From contig UQHK01000003.1 of assembly GCA_900540855.1 (NCBI GenBank), positions 135,882 through 199,881 on the forward strand: a stretch of 64,000 nucleotides of DNA. The letters run 5' to 3'. A program made the position numbers and the translations under genes. The stretch is from an uncultured Collinsella sp. (GTDB taxonomy: Bacteria; Actinomycetota; Coriobacteriia; Coriobacteriales; Coriobacteriaceae). Below, in pieces: positions 33,949 through 42,461 of this stretch (the stretch's first letter is position 1; each line of letters starts with the position of its first letter). A model generated the notes under the pieces. That model had not been told where the DNA came from and did not search any database. It was given only the letters and a program-made list of their open reading frames with translations.

Positions 33949-36836
33949 TCGAGGACGCGGTTTCGTCAGGAACGCCGCAGTTTGTCATCGACTCCTATGC
34001 CACGCTTGCCGACCGCGCCAAAACGCAGTCCTTCGGCCTTATCGAGGAAGATGTGATTGTCCTCGATACCGAGACCACGGGTCTTTCGGTGCAGGACAAC
34101 GAGCTGATCGAGATCTCGGCGGCCCGTCTTTCGGGCCGCGAGGTCATCGACCGCTTCGATACCTTCGTGCATCCCAAACAGCTGATTCCCGCCGAGATTA
34201 CCGAGCTCACGAGCATTACAAATGCCGATGTGGCAGATGCCCCGTCGGCGGTTGAGGCCGTCGCCGCTCTCGCCGATTTTGTCGGTGGCTGCCCGGTGAT
34301 CGCACACAACGCCACGTTCGACCGCTCGTTTATCGAGTCGGTCAAAGGCGGCGTCAACGTGAGCGATATTTGGATCGATTCGCTGGCGCTGTCGCGCATC
34401 GCGCTTCCACGCCTGGCCTCGCACAAGCTGTCTTTTATGGCCGATCTGTTTGGCTGTGACTCGGTGTCACACCGTGCCAATGCCGACGTCGACGCCCTGT
34501 GTGGCGTATGGCGCGTGTTGCTCGTGGCGCTCACCGACTTGCCCCAGGGCCTCATGGCGCGCCTAGCCGACATGCATCCGGACGTGCCTTGGTCCTATCG
34601 CCCTATCTTCTCGTTCTTGGCAGGGCAGAACCCTGGTTCTATCTTCTCCCTCAGCGCCGCTCGTGCTGACGTTCTCAAGGCCGATCGCGCCGACGATCGG
34701 GTGGACGCCGACGAACTGCCGGTCCTCAAGATGCCGAGTCGTGAGGAGATTGAGGCGGACTATGCGCCAGGTGGCCTGGTCAATCGCATGTATCCCACCT
34801 ACGAGCCGCGTGATGAGCAGATCGCGATGGCGCTCGAGGTCCGCGATGCGCTGGTCACGGGCACTCATCGTGTAATTGAGGCGGGCACAGGCGTCGGCAA
34901 ATCGATGGCCTATCTGATGCCTTTTGCCGAGGCAGCACGCCGTAACAACATCACGGTTGGTATTGCGACCAAATCGAACAATCTTGCCGACCAGCTCATG
35001 TGCCATGAGCTGCCAAAACTTGCCGAGCAACTGAACGGTGGTCTGTCATTTTGCGCTCTCAAGGGGTATGACCACTATCCGTGCCTGCGCAAGCTCGAGC
35101 GCATGAGCCGCGGCCAGGTCGAGATCACCACCAAGCGCGATCCGGCGGACACGCTCACGGCGGTCGCGGTCATTATGGCGTACGTCTGCCAATCAGCCGA
35201 TGGCGACCTCGACTCGCTCGGCATTCGGTGGCGCAGCGTCAACCGTCCCGACTTTACGACGGCCTCGCGCGAGTGTGCTCGTCGCCTCTGCCCGTTTTTC
35301 CCTGATAAATGTTTGGTCCACGGTGCTCGCCGTCGTGCGGCGCATGCCGATGTGGTGGTCACCAACCATTCCCTGCTGTTCCGTAACGTCGCGGCCGAGG
35401 GCAGGATTTTGCCTCCGATTCGTCATTGGGTAATCGACGAGGCCCATTCCATCGAGCGCGAGGCGCGCCGTCAGTGGGCGCGCGTGGTGTCGGCGGACGA
35501 ATCACGCGTCCTGTTCGAGCGCCTGGGTGGCTCGAGCACCGGCGCACTAAGCCAGGTTTCCCGTGATTTGGCAACCTCCGAGGGCTCTACGCTCTATCTG
35601 GGCCTTACTGCCAAGGCGACGTTGACGGTTGCCCGCGCGAGCATGGCAATCGCCGACGTGTTCGATGGCGTTCGCGAGCTCGGCCGCCGTGCGCGTGGGG
35701 GTTATGACAATGCCAATCTATGGATTGGCCCCGAGCTGCGCGAATCAGACGACTGGCATGATTTCTTACAGTCGGCCTACACTGGCATCGACGCATTGGA
35801 ACAAGCTGACAAGAGCGTCGACGCGCTGGTGCAAGCCGTCGCCGCCGACAAGCCCGAGGTTGTTGTCGACCTGGGTGATATCTCGCGCCGCCTGCACGAG
35901 CTGGCCGAGAACCTCAAACTCATCATTGATGGCACCGATGAACACTACGTGTACTCGCTGCAGGTCAATCGCAGACTTCGTGCCGGCGGAGAGTCGATGA
36001 CCGCAGAGCGCATCGACATTGGCGAGGCTTTGGCAACCGAGTGGCTACCCGAGGTTCACACGGCTATCTTTGCCTCGGCGACCATGACGGTGTCCAAAAG
36101 CTTTGAGCACTTTAACCATGCGGTCGGCCTTGATCGCATCGGTGCTTCAACGTCGTCATCGCTGCACTTGGATTCGAGCTATGATTTCGATTCGAACATG
36201 GCTGTAGTCGTTGCGGGCGATATCCCCGATCCACGCGATCGTGAGGGCTATCTTACGGCGCTCGAGCGCGTGTTGGTCGACGCCCATCTTGCCATGGGCG
36301 GATCGGTGCTCACGTTGTTCACCAATCGGCGCGACATGGAAGACCTGTACGCCCGCGTTGAGCCCAAGATGGCCCGTGCGGGTCTGGAGCTCAACTGCCA
36401 GCAGCGCAACTCATCTCCTCGTCGCCTGCGCGATCGGTTTATCAACGAGCCGACCTCGTCGCTTTTTGCGCTTAAGGCCTTCTGGGAGGGGTTTGACGCC
36501 AGCGGCGAGACGCTGCGCTGCGTCATCATTCCCAAGCTGCCGTTCTCGAGCCCCACGGACCCGCTCTCGTGCGAGCGCAACCTGCGCGAAGACCGCGCTT
36601 GGGCGCGCTATTCGCTGCCCGAGGCGGTACTCGAGGTTAAGCAGGCCGCGGGGCGTTTGATTCGCTCGTCGACCGATAGCGGTGTGCTGATCTTGGCGGA
36701 TCCTCGCCTGGTGACGAAGGGCTACGGAAAGAAGTTCTTAACGTCGCTGCCCACGAGCTCCTACCAGCGCATCGAATCGGCACAGATCGGTCACTATCTG
36801 CAACTGTGGCGCGCACGCCACGAGCGGCGGCGCTAA
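33942..36836 (+). CDS. dinG: DinG-family helicase with N-terminal DEDDh exonuclease domain
   Basis: 964 residues. N-terminal exonuclease: VIVLDTETTGL (ExoI, D and E), HNATFDRSF (ExoII) and HRANADVDAL (ExoIII, H and D), so the DEDDh set is complete. XPD/DinG-like helicase: Walker A EAGTGVGKSMAYL, four candidate FeS-cluster Cys near CARRLCPFFPDKC, and DEAHSIE. Helicase motif VI is QAAGRLIRS. This is the Gram-positive DinG architecture; some relatives lack helicase activity and act as 3'-5' exonucleases. Starts within the end of ddl (ATGCTAA overlap). Confidence 0.92.
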   Translation: MLIEDAVSSGTPQFVIDSYATLADRAKTQSFGLIEEDVIVLDTETTGLSVQDNELIEISAARLSGREVIDRFDTFVHPKQLIPAEITELTSITNADVADAPSAVEAVAALADFVGGCPVIAHNATFDRSFIESVKGGVNVSDIWIDSLALSRIALPRLASHKLSFMADLFGCDSVSHRANADVDALCGVWRVLLVALTDLPQGLMARLADMHPDVPWSYRPIFSFLAGQNPGSIFSLSAARADVLKADRADDRVDADELPVLKMPSREEIEADYAPGGLVNRMYPTYEPRDEQIAMALEVRDALVTGTHRVIEAGTGVGKSMAYLMPFAEAARRNNITVGIATKSNNLADQLMCHELPKLAEQLNGGLSFCALKGYDHYPCLRKLERMSRGQVEITTKRDPADTLTAVAVIMAYVCQSADGDLDSLGIRWRSVNRPDFTTASRECARRLCPFFPDKCLVHGARRRAAHADVVVTNHSLLFRNVAAEGRILPPIRHWVIDEAHSIEREARRQWARVVSADESRVLFERLGGSSTGALSQVSRDLATSEGSTLYLGLTAKATLTVARASMAIADVFDGVRELGRRARGGYDNANLWIGPELRESDDWHDFLQSAYTGIDALEQADKSVDALVQAVAADKPEVVVDLGDISRRLHELAENLKLIIDGTDEHYVYSLQVNRRLRAGGESMTAERIDIGEALATEWLPEVHTAIFASATMTVSKSFEHFNHAVGLDRIGASTSSSLHLDSSYDFDSNMAVVVAGDIPDPRDREGYLTALERVLVDAHLAMGGSVLTLFTNRRDMEDLYARVEPKMARAGLELNCQQRNSSPRRLRDRFINEPTSSLFALKAFWEGFDASGETLRCVIIPKLPFSSPTDPLSCERNLREDRAWARYSLPEAVLEVKQAAGRLIRSSTDSGVLILADPRLVTKGYGKKFLTSLPTSSYQRIESAQIGHYLQLWRARHERRR

Positions 36837-37756
36837 AGCGGACAGACGAGAGTTTTTGCCATATCGCACAGACGCTTTGACAGGGTGGGGTCATCCAAGA
36901 TGCGGATGGCTCCGCCCGCTGCGATTATCTGGCTCAGTAGCCAACGCTCGGAGCCGTAATGCACGGTTACCGTTGCCATGTCTGCCCCGCTGCGCTCGAT
37001 GAGGGTGATGCCGGCCCAGTCCAGATGCTCCGCCATATCGAATGGCATCAAGAGCTTTGCGCTACGCTGCGTCCGGGCAAGGGAATCGTGGAGGGATGCA
37101 ACGTCCTGTACATGAGGCACGACGGAGTCTTCCGTCAAGGTGAGTCCCTCGATTTTATCCATGCGATAGGTGCGCTGCTCATCGACCGCGATGTCCCAGG
37201 CAATTAGGTATGTTTGGTCGCCGTTTGCCGTAATGCGCAAGGGGTCGACCAGACGCTCGCGTGGCCGTGCATCGTCCATCGAGCGATATGAGATACGACA
37301 GCGAACGCCGTCCTGAATGGCGCAGCTCAGCTGCTGCCAGTGCGACCCGCGGTTGACGGTGTCAAAGACGCGCTGGTTATAGCCGAGCTCTTCGGGTAGA
37401 AGAGCATGTCGAATCCGAGCCGCCGCCTGGCGCTCGATCCCCAACGATTCAAGTTCATGGTTGAGCACAGCGCCCTCGGCGGCACTCAGGCGCAGCGGTA
37501 ACACACGCCCGGCGTCACCGGTGAGGACCACACGCTCGCCGTGGCATTCGCAGATGATGCGCGCACCCGATTCTCGGTCCGCGAGCGTCGAGACGATCTC
37601 GAGAATCTCGTCGAGCGACACCCCCGTGATGTCAAAGCGGCTGCAAATCTCGGTTCGTGTCATGCCGTTCTCGCCGGCGGCGTAGAGGGCCTCCATGATG
37701 TCGATGGCGCGCGAGAGTCTCTGCTCGCTGGTGAGTTTACGCACGGGCATGCTCAT
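36833..37756 (-). CDS. WYL-domain regulator (PafC-like)
   Basis: 307 residues from ATG 37756, with AAAGGA upstream. An N-terminal winged helix (MTRTEICSRFDITGVSLDEILEI) precedes a WYL domain that carries YLIAWDIAVDEQRTYRMDKI. The WYL fold senses ligands, possibly single-stranded DNA. Paired with the gene at 37737-38759, it resembles the PafB-PafC activator pair that controls the DNA-damage response in Actinobacteria. The usual proteasome genes are not seen here. Ends convergently on dinG with a 4-base overlap. Confidence 0.8.
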   Translation of the reverse strand: MSMPVRKLTSEQRLSRAIDIMEALYAAGENGMTRTEICSRFDITGVSLDEILEIVSTLADRESGARIICECHGERVVLTGDAGRVLPLRLSAAEGAVLNHELESLGIERQAAARIRHALLPEELGYNQRVFDTVNRGSHWQQLSCAIQDGVRCRISYRSMDDARPRERLVDPLRITANGDQTYLIAWDIAVDEQRTYRMDKIEGLTLTEDSVVPHVQDVASLHDSLARTQRSAKLLMPFDMAEHLDWAGITLIERSGADMATVTVHYGSERWLLSQIIAAGGAIRILDDPTLSKRLCDMAKTLVCPL

Positions 37757-38759
37757 GCACCGTCCTTTCAATGAGGTGGTTCCACGCCTGCTTGAGCGAT
37801 TTGGGGGCCATGGGCCTCATGCCGTCCGTGGCGTGGGCCATGCAAAATGAGGCGGCGGCTTCAAGGTCACGCACGTCAACGGTCCAGGTCCATCCCGCAT
37901 CGGTGTGTGCGAGCTCACCTCGCCCGCGCGTGAGGCCGTTGATCATATCGATCTGCGTCTGAGGGGCGAACGAGAACGTGGCTGCAACGGGCGGTCGGTC
38001 GGCAAAATCGAATTCAAAGAACAGATAGTCGTTGAGATTGAAGTCCGCGGGGATGGCGTAGGCCTTCGAAGGACGCCAGGCGCGAACGATACGGTCGCAG
38101 CGGAATGTCCTGATGTCGTCGGTGACATTGTCGAGGCCGCAGAAGTACGCCACGCCCTCGCGCTCGAACATGCCGTAGACGCAGACGGTACGCTCTTTCT
38201 GCTCGCCGCGTCCGTTCTGATATAAAAATCGCAGCGCGCACCGCTCGGCAAAGGCGCTCCATACCGCATCGACGGTGGGAGAGCGGCGGATCGGTGCATC
38301 GTCCACCGCCGACATGCCGGTGAGGTAGGCAATCTTGGAGCGAATATCGGCAAGCGGCGCGGCAAAGGTGGATGAGCCGGCCGCTAACGTCTGGTCGATA
38401 GCGTTGAGCAGGATATCGGCGTCGTCTGCGGTGATGAGGCCGCCTGCCGCAAACGTGTGCTCGCGGTCGATTGTCCATGAGCTTTCCTCGGTCTCCTGCG
38501 CGCCGGCGGGGCGAACCTCCTTGATTAAGATGCCGCGTTCGAGCAGTTTGTCACGATCGCGCCGAAACTTGCGCTTATCCGAGTCGATATTGCCCGAGCC
38601 ATATCCCAGGTCAGAATCCAAGACGATCTGCTCGGTCGTCAGCGGTTCGGGGGAGCTGTTGAGCACAAAGAAAAGATTGAGGATGCGCTGAGCCGTTTTA
38701 TCGAAACTGGGCTCCGAATTCCCCTTTTTAATTGTCGCGGTCGCGTCGCTTGCCGTCAT
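37737..38759 (-). CDS. WYL-domain regulator (PafB-like)
   Basis: 340 residues. The N-terminal helix-turn-helix (KTAQRILNLFFVLNSSPEPLTTEQI) is followed by DKRKFRRDRDKLLERGI. The WYL domain carries GVAYFCGLDNVTDDIRTFRCDRI. Overlaps the second WYL gene by 20 bases, so both are likely translated together as a heterodimeric regulator. ATG 38759 begins MTASDATATIKKG. Confidence 0.8.
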   Translation of the reverse strand: MTASDATATIKKGNSEPSFDKTAQRILNLFFVLNSSPEPLTTEQIVLDSDLGYGSGNIDSDKRKFRRDRDKLLERGILIKEVRPAGAQETEESSWTIDREHTFAAGGLITADDADILLNAIDQTLAAGSSTFAAPLADIRSKIAYLTGMSAVDDAPIRRSPTVDAVWSAFAERCALRFLYQNGRGEQKERTVCVYGMFEREGVAYFCGLDNVTDDIRTFRCDRIVRAWRPSKAYAIPADFNLNDYLFFEFDFADRPPVAATFSFAPQTQIDMINGLTRGRGELAHTDAGWTWTVDVRDLEAAASFCMAHATDGMRPMAPKSLKQAWNHLIERTVHEHARA

Positions 38760-38957
38760 AGAGTCCTCGCATGAGAAGGTGGTTTGCTGCCATGATTTTA
38801 GTCCGATATGGAGATTAGGCTATATCCTTGTCCGCTCGGGGCGTTAAGATGGCCCGAATTCGGTCGTTTGCGCTCGCTCGGGGTATACTTTCGACTATAT
38901 ACGGTTCTAATGTGCATGCATTGGGCCTATTTGTCGGATTATGGATGTGGAGCGCAC

Positions 38958-41900
38958 ATGGCGAACACCCAGAACTATATTAACCACCTGCTGCAGAACA
39001 CCGGCATTACGCCGGCGTGCAGTGAAGAAGAGCGCCTGGCTGCCGAGGATATCGCTCAGATTTTCCGCAACCACGGCTTTGACCCCGAGGTGCAGGAATT
39101 TAATGCTCCCGCGCCCAGCAGGTTGGCGTTTGCCGTTACCGGTATTCTGGCGTTTGCCGGCGCCCTGCTGATGGGCATCGGCGGCGGTATCGGCTTGGTC
39201 GGCACCTTGCTGGCCATTGTCGGTGCCGTGCTCTACGTGCTCGAGCGCACGGGGCATCCCATGGTTTCGCGCCTGGGAAAGACCGGTGTGAGCCAAAATG
39301 TCATCGCCTATCACAAGGCCTCGGGCCCGCTTGCGTCTCCGCGCAACCGCCCGGTCGTCGTGGTGGCGCACTATGATTCTCCCCGCGCCGAGCTCCTTGC
39401 TCGCGAGCCCTACGCTCCGTATCGCGCGCTCATCGCCAAGCTCCTGCCTGTCGCCACGATCGCACCCGCGGCTGTTGCCATCCTGCGTATCCTGCCGCTT
39501 CCCGGCGTGCTCAAGGTGCTGCTGTGGGTTGTCGCGATTCTGGCCTCCCTTGTGGCACTGGCCAACGCCGCCAATATCATCTCCAACCGTTTTGTGCTTC
39601 CCTACACGTCTGGCGCGGTGTGCAACAAGTCCTCTGTTGCCGCCATGCTCGGTGTCATGGACAACGTTGCCCCCTATCAGGGCGAAAACGAGTTCCCCGA
39701 CGACATTCCATTCGATACCTATTTTGGCGAGCAGAAGCGTCGTGCCGAGGAGATGGCGCGCGCAGCAGCGGAGTATGCCGCGGCCCAACAGCAAAACGAC
39801 TACGGCAACACCATCGAGTATGAAGAGCCTACCTACGCCGAGGACGAGTTCGGTCAGCCGATTGCTCCCGACGCTCAGACCGAGCCCGAACAGGGCGAGG
39901 CTTTCGACGAGCAGATCGAGGGCTTTGAGGGTGCGTCTGCCGACGAGACGCTGATTGGCGCCATCGTGCCCGAGGATCAGAATCAGGCTGTCCAGGCCGA
40001 AGAGTTCAATGACGAGGTTTCCGCTGCCGAGCCGGCGGAGGAGCCTGTCGCGGCCGAGCCCGAGCCCAAGCTCTATCGCAATGCCGCCGGCAACATCCGC
40101 TTTGGTTCGGATGCCATCCGTGCGCTCGGGATGCTTCCCGAGTCCTGCACGCTCGATTACGAGGAGGGCGAGGAGCCGACGTTTGAGCCCGAGCCTGCCC
40201 CCGTCGTGACTGCACCTGCGCCCGCCGTCACCGTGGATGATGAGTCTGCCGCGGTTACCGCTGCCGTTGCCGAGCCCGAGGCGGTGTCCGCGATCGATCC
40301 CGCGGCAGGACTGGACATTTTGGCCCCCGCCGCGCCGGCGCAAGACGTTGCGGACGAGCCTGACGACGATTACGTTGAACAGCCGAGGCGCGTGTCTTAC
40401 GAGAGCGATACTGATTTTTCGGCCGAGATTCCCGCGGCAACGCCCCATGCCGATATTGCATCCGCGTTCTCTTCGATTGGCGCCAGTGCTTCCAACTTCT
40501 TTAAGGGTGCGCTTGCAAAGGGCAAGAAATTTGTCGACGATTTCGAAGAGAAGCGCGCTGTCGCACGCGAGGCTGCCGAGCAGGAAGCTATCGCTCAGCA
40601 GCAGGCAGCTGAGGCGGCACGTGAGCTCGCGGCGCAAGAGTTCGAGCAGAACGAGGCTATGCAGTCCGTGCCCGTCGACGCTGCCGAAGCTACGACGTCC
40701 TTTGAGTCCCAGCAACCGGCGTCCGCGGATGTTGTTGAGGCGACGACGTCTTTCGAGGCTCAGCAGCACGTCGATAGCACCATGTCGTTTGATGCCGCGC
40801 AGTTCGATTCCACGATAACGTTTGAAAAGCAAGGCACCGCGATTGCCGAGCCCCTTCCTGTTTCCGATGAGCAGGGCGACGCGGCAGACGATGACGAGCC
40901 TATTGATGCTGCCGAAATCCAAGATGCCGCCGAGGACGAGCCCGTCGAGGCCAACTGTGACGAAGAGCAATACGCGGCAGCCGAGCAAGATGATTCGACC
41001 GAGGTCGAGCAGGAGGAAGTGCCTGCGGTTTCCGAGGCTCCCGAGACAGATGAGTCGAGGCCTTACTCCACGCAGATTTTCACCATGCCGGCCCCGAGTG
41101 GTTCCGGTGCCACGGTTGCCGATGTTGCTCCCACCCAGGACGAAACGGTCGATTCCCTTATGGCCCAGATTTCCTCCCAGGCATCACCACGTCCGCAGAT
41201 GAATGTTCCCGATCCGGCGTCGGCTCCGTCGCCTGCACCTTCCTCGTCTCCGCTGGCTTCGGTCCCCGATCCGTCGCTGCCGTCGATGAAGCAGGCAAAC
41301 GTTGCGTCTCGCACGTCGCTGTTCGACCTTCCCGACCCCTCCGCACAGGTCAACGACCCCTTTGCTACCGCTCAGGGTCCCGAACCCACATCGGCACCCG
41401 TTGCGCCTCCTAGGCCCGTTGCGTCGGGCGCACAGCCGATCGAGACCATTTCGGCTCCCGCCCCGGCGGCACCCAAGTCTCGCAAGCGCGGCCTGGGCGG
41501 CCTGTTCGGTCGTAAAAAGAAAAACGAACAGGACAGCATGAGTGACTGGCTGGGCGTCGAAGACGATTACGATGCCAAGAAGTCCGGTCGCGGCATCGGT
41601 TCGTGGGATAATTTCGAGGACGATAACGATGGCTGGAAGGGCGGCGCTACGTCTTCCGACGGCGCTTCTTCCGAAGATATGCTCTCGGCTGTTGCCTCTA
41701 TGGGTGACGATGAGCTGCTCGGTCACGATATCTGGTTTGTGGCAACGGGCGCCTCGGATTGTGATGGCGCCGGTATGAAGGCCTTCTTGGCTTCGCATCG
41801 CGATAAGCTCCGCGGCGTATTCTTCATCAATCTTGAATCCGTCGGCGCCGGTAGGCTTTCGGTGGTGACGGTTGAGGGCGAACAGCAGCTGCTCAAGGGC

Positions 41901-42155
41901 GATCGCCGCATCATGAACCTGGTCAGCAAGGTGTGCAAGTCGTTCCATGTCGATTGTGGCGCGCTCGAGATGCCCTATGCCAAGACCGATGCCTATGCCG
42001 CGCTCGAGGCGAGTCGCCGAGCCCTCACCATCGCCGGCGTGGACGGCACGCGCCTGGCTTGCGCTCGTACCGAGGACGACCTGCCCCACAATGTCAACCC
42101 GACGAACATTGCCACGGTATCCGAGGTCGTGACCGAGGTTATCCGCCGTTCGTAG
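38958..42155 (+). CDS. M28-peptidase-like membrane protein with ~680-residue disordered insert
   Basis: 1065 residues from ATG 38958, GGAG 7 bases upstream. Residues 1-240 resemble the first half of an M28 metallopeptidase: VVVVAHYDSPRAE supplies H138 and D140. Four membrane helices lie at about 56-95 and 163-206. Where the bridging Asp is expected the sequence is SGAVCNKSS, with Cys. A Glu/Ala/Pro/Asp-rich insert of about 680 residues follows, including TSFE-type repeats. From ~915 the fold resumes (WFVATGASDCDGAG, FFINLESVGAG, KTDAYAALEASRRALTIAG). The catalytic Glu pair reads SD and the later Asp reads Glu, so activity is doubtful. A scaffold or pseudoenzyme role is possible. Followed by a small membrane protein gene. 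Confidence 0.7.
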   Translation: MANTQNYINHLLQNTGITPACSEEERLAAEDIAQIFRNHGFDPEVQEFNAPAPSRLAFAVTGILAFAGALLMGIGGGIGLVGTLLAIVGAVLYVLERTGHPMVSRLGKTGVSQNVIAYHKASGPLASPRNRPVVVVAHYDSPRAELLAREPYAPYRALIAKLLPVATIAPAAVAILRILPLPGVLKVLLWVVAILASLVALANAANIISNRFVLPYTSGAVCNKSSVAAMLGVMDNVAPYQGENEFPDDIPFDTYFGEQKRRAEEMARAAAEYAAAQQQNDYGNTIEYEEPTYAEDEFGQPIAPDAQTEPEQGEAFDEQIEGFEGASADETLIGAIVPEDQNQAVQAEEFNDEVSAAEPAEEPVAAEPEPKLYRNAAGNIRFGSDAIRALGMLPESCTLDYEEGEEPTFEPEPAPVVTAPAPAVTVDDESAAVTAAVAEPEAVSAIDPAAGLDILAPAAPAQDVADEPDDDYVEQPRRVSYESDTDFSAEIPAATPHADIASAFSSIGASASNFFKGALAKGKKFVDDFEEKRAVAREAAEQEAIAQQQAAEAARELAAQEFEQNEAMQSVPVDAAEATTSFESQQPASADVVEATTSFEAQQHVDSTMSFDAAQFDSTITFEKQGTAIAEPLPVSDEQGDAADDDEPIDAAEIQDAAEDEPVEANCDEEQYAAAEQDDSTEVEQEEVPAVSEAPETDESRPYSTQIFTMPAPSGSGATVADVAPTQDETVDSLMAQISSQASPRPQMNVPDPASAPSPAPSSSPLASVPDPSLPSMKQANVASRTSLFDLPDPSAQVNDPFATAQGPEPTSAPVAPPRPVASGAQPIETISAPAPAAPKSRKRGLGGLFGRKKKNEQDSMSDWLGVEDDYDAKKSGRGIGSWDNFEDDNDGWKGGATSSDGASSEDMLSAVASMGDDELLGHDIWFVATGASDCDGAGMKAFLASHRDKLRGVFFINLESVGAGRLSVVTVEGEQQLLKGDRRIMNLVSKVCKSFHVDCGALEMPYAKTDAYAALEASRRALTIAGVDGTRLACARTEDDLPHNVNPTNIATVSEVVTEVIRRS

Positions 42156-42176
42156 ACGGAGCTCTAAGGAGTCAAC

Positions 42177-42395
42177 GTGTTTTCGTATATTAAGCGCCAT
42201 TGGCCTGTCTACGTGATTTTGACCTTGATTGCCATTGCGTTGGGGTTTGGAGCCGCCTATATCGTGGGCGCGAAGGGCTCGACCCCCGCCTCCGCAATCA
42301 GCGAAGAGGTGGAGCAAGAACAGAGCACGGGCGCCGATGGGATTCCTGAGTCCGAGCAGGCAATCGTTGATGGTGGATCTTCGTCTGCAGAGTAG
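42177..42395 (+). CDS. Small single-span membrane protein
   Basis: 72 residues from GTG 42177 (AAGGAG 5 bases upstream), 21 bp after the M28-like gene. One membrane helix (VYVILTLIAIALGFGAAYIV), then a short acidic, Ser-rich outer tail. No family is recognised. Likely co-transcribed with the M28-like gene, ending at the terminator that follows. Confidence 0.75.
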   Translation: MFSYIKRHWPVYVILTLIAIALGFGAAYIVGAKGSTPASAISEEVEQEQSTGADGIPESEQAIVDGGSSSAE

Positions 42396-42418
42396 ATGCG
42401 GCGATTTAGATGATTGAA

Positions 42419-42454
42419 AGCGGGCGAGCCGGGGGACTGGCTCGCCCGCTTTTT
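42419..42454 (+). terminator. Intrinsic terminator
   Basis: Perfect 12-bp stem AGCGGGCGAGCC (42419-42430) with 42439-42450, then TTTTT. It lies between convergent genes. Confidence 0.9.
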
Positions 42455-42461
42455 CATCGCG

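Noticed and set aside
38907..40988. 693-codon reverse frame
   Set aside because: Antisense to the M28-like gene.
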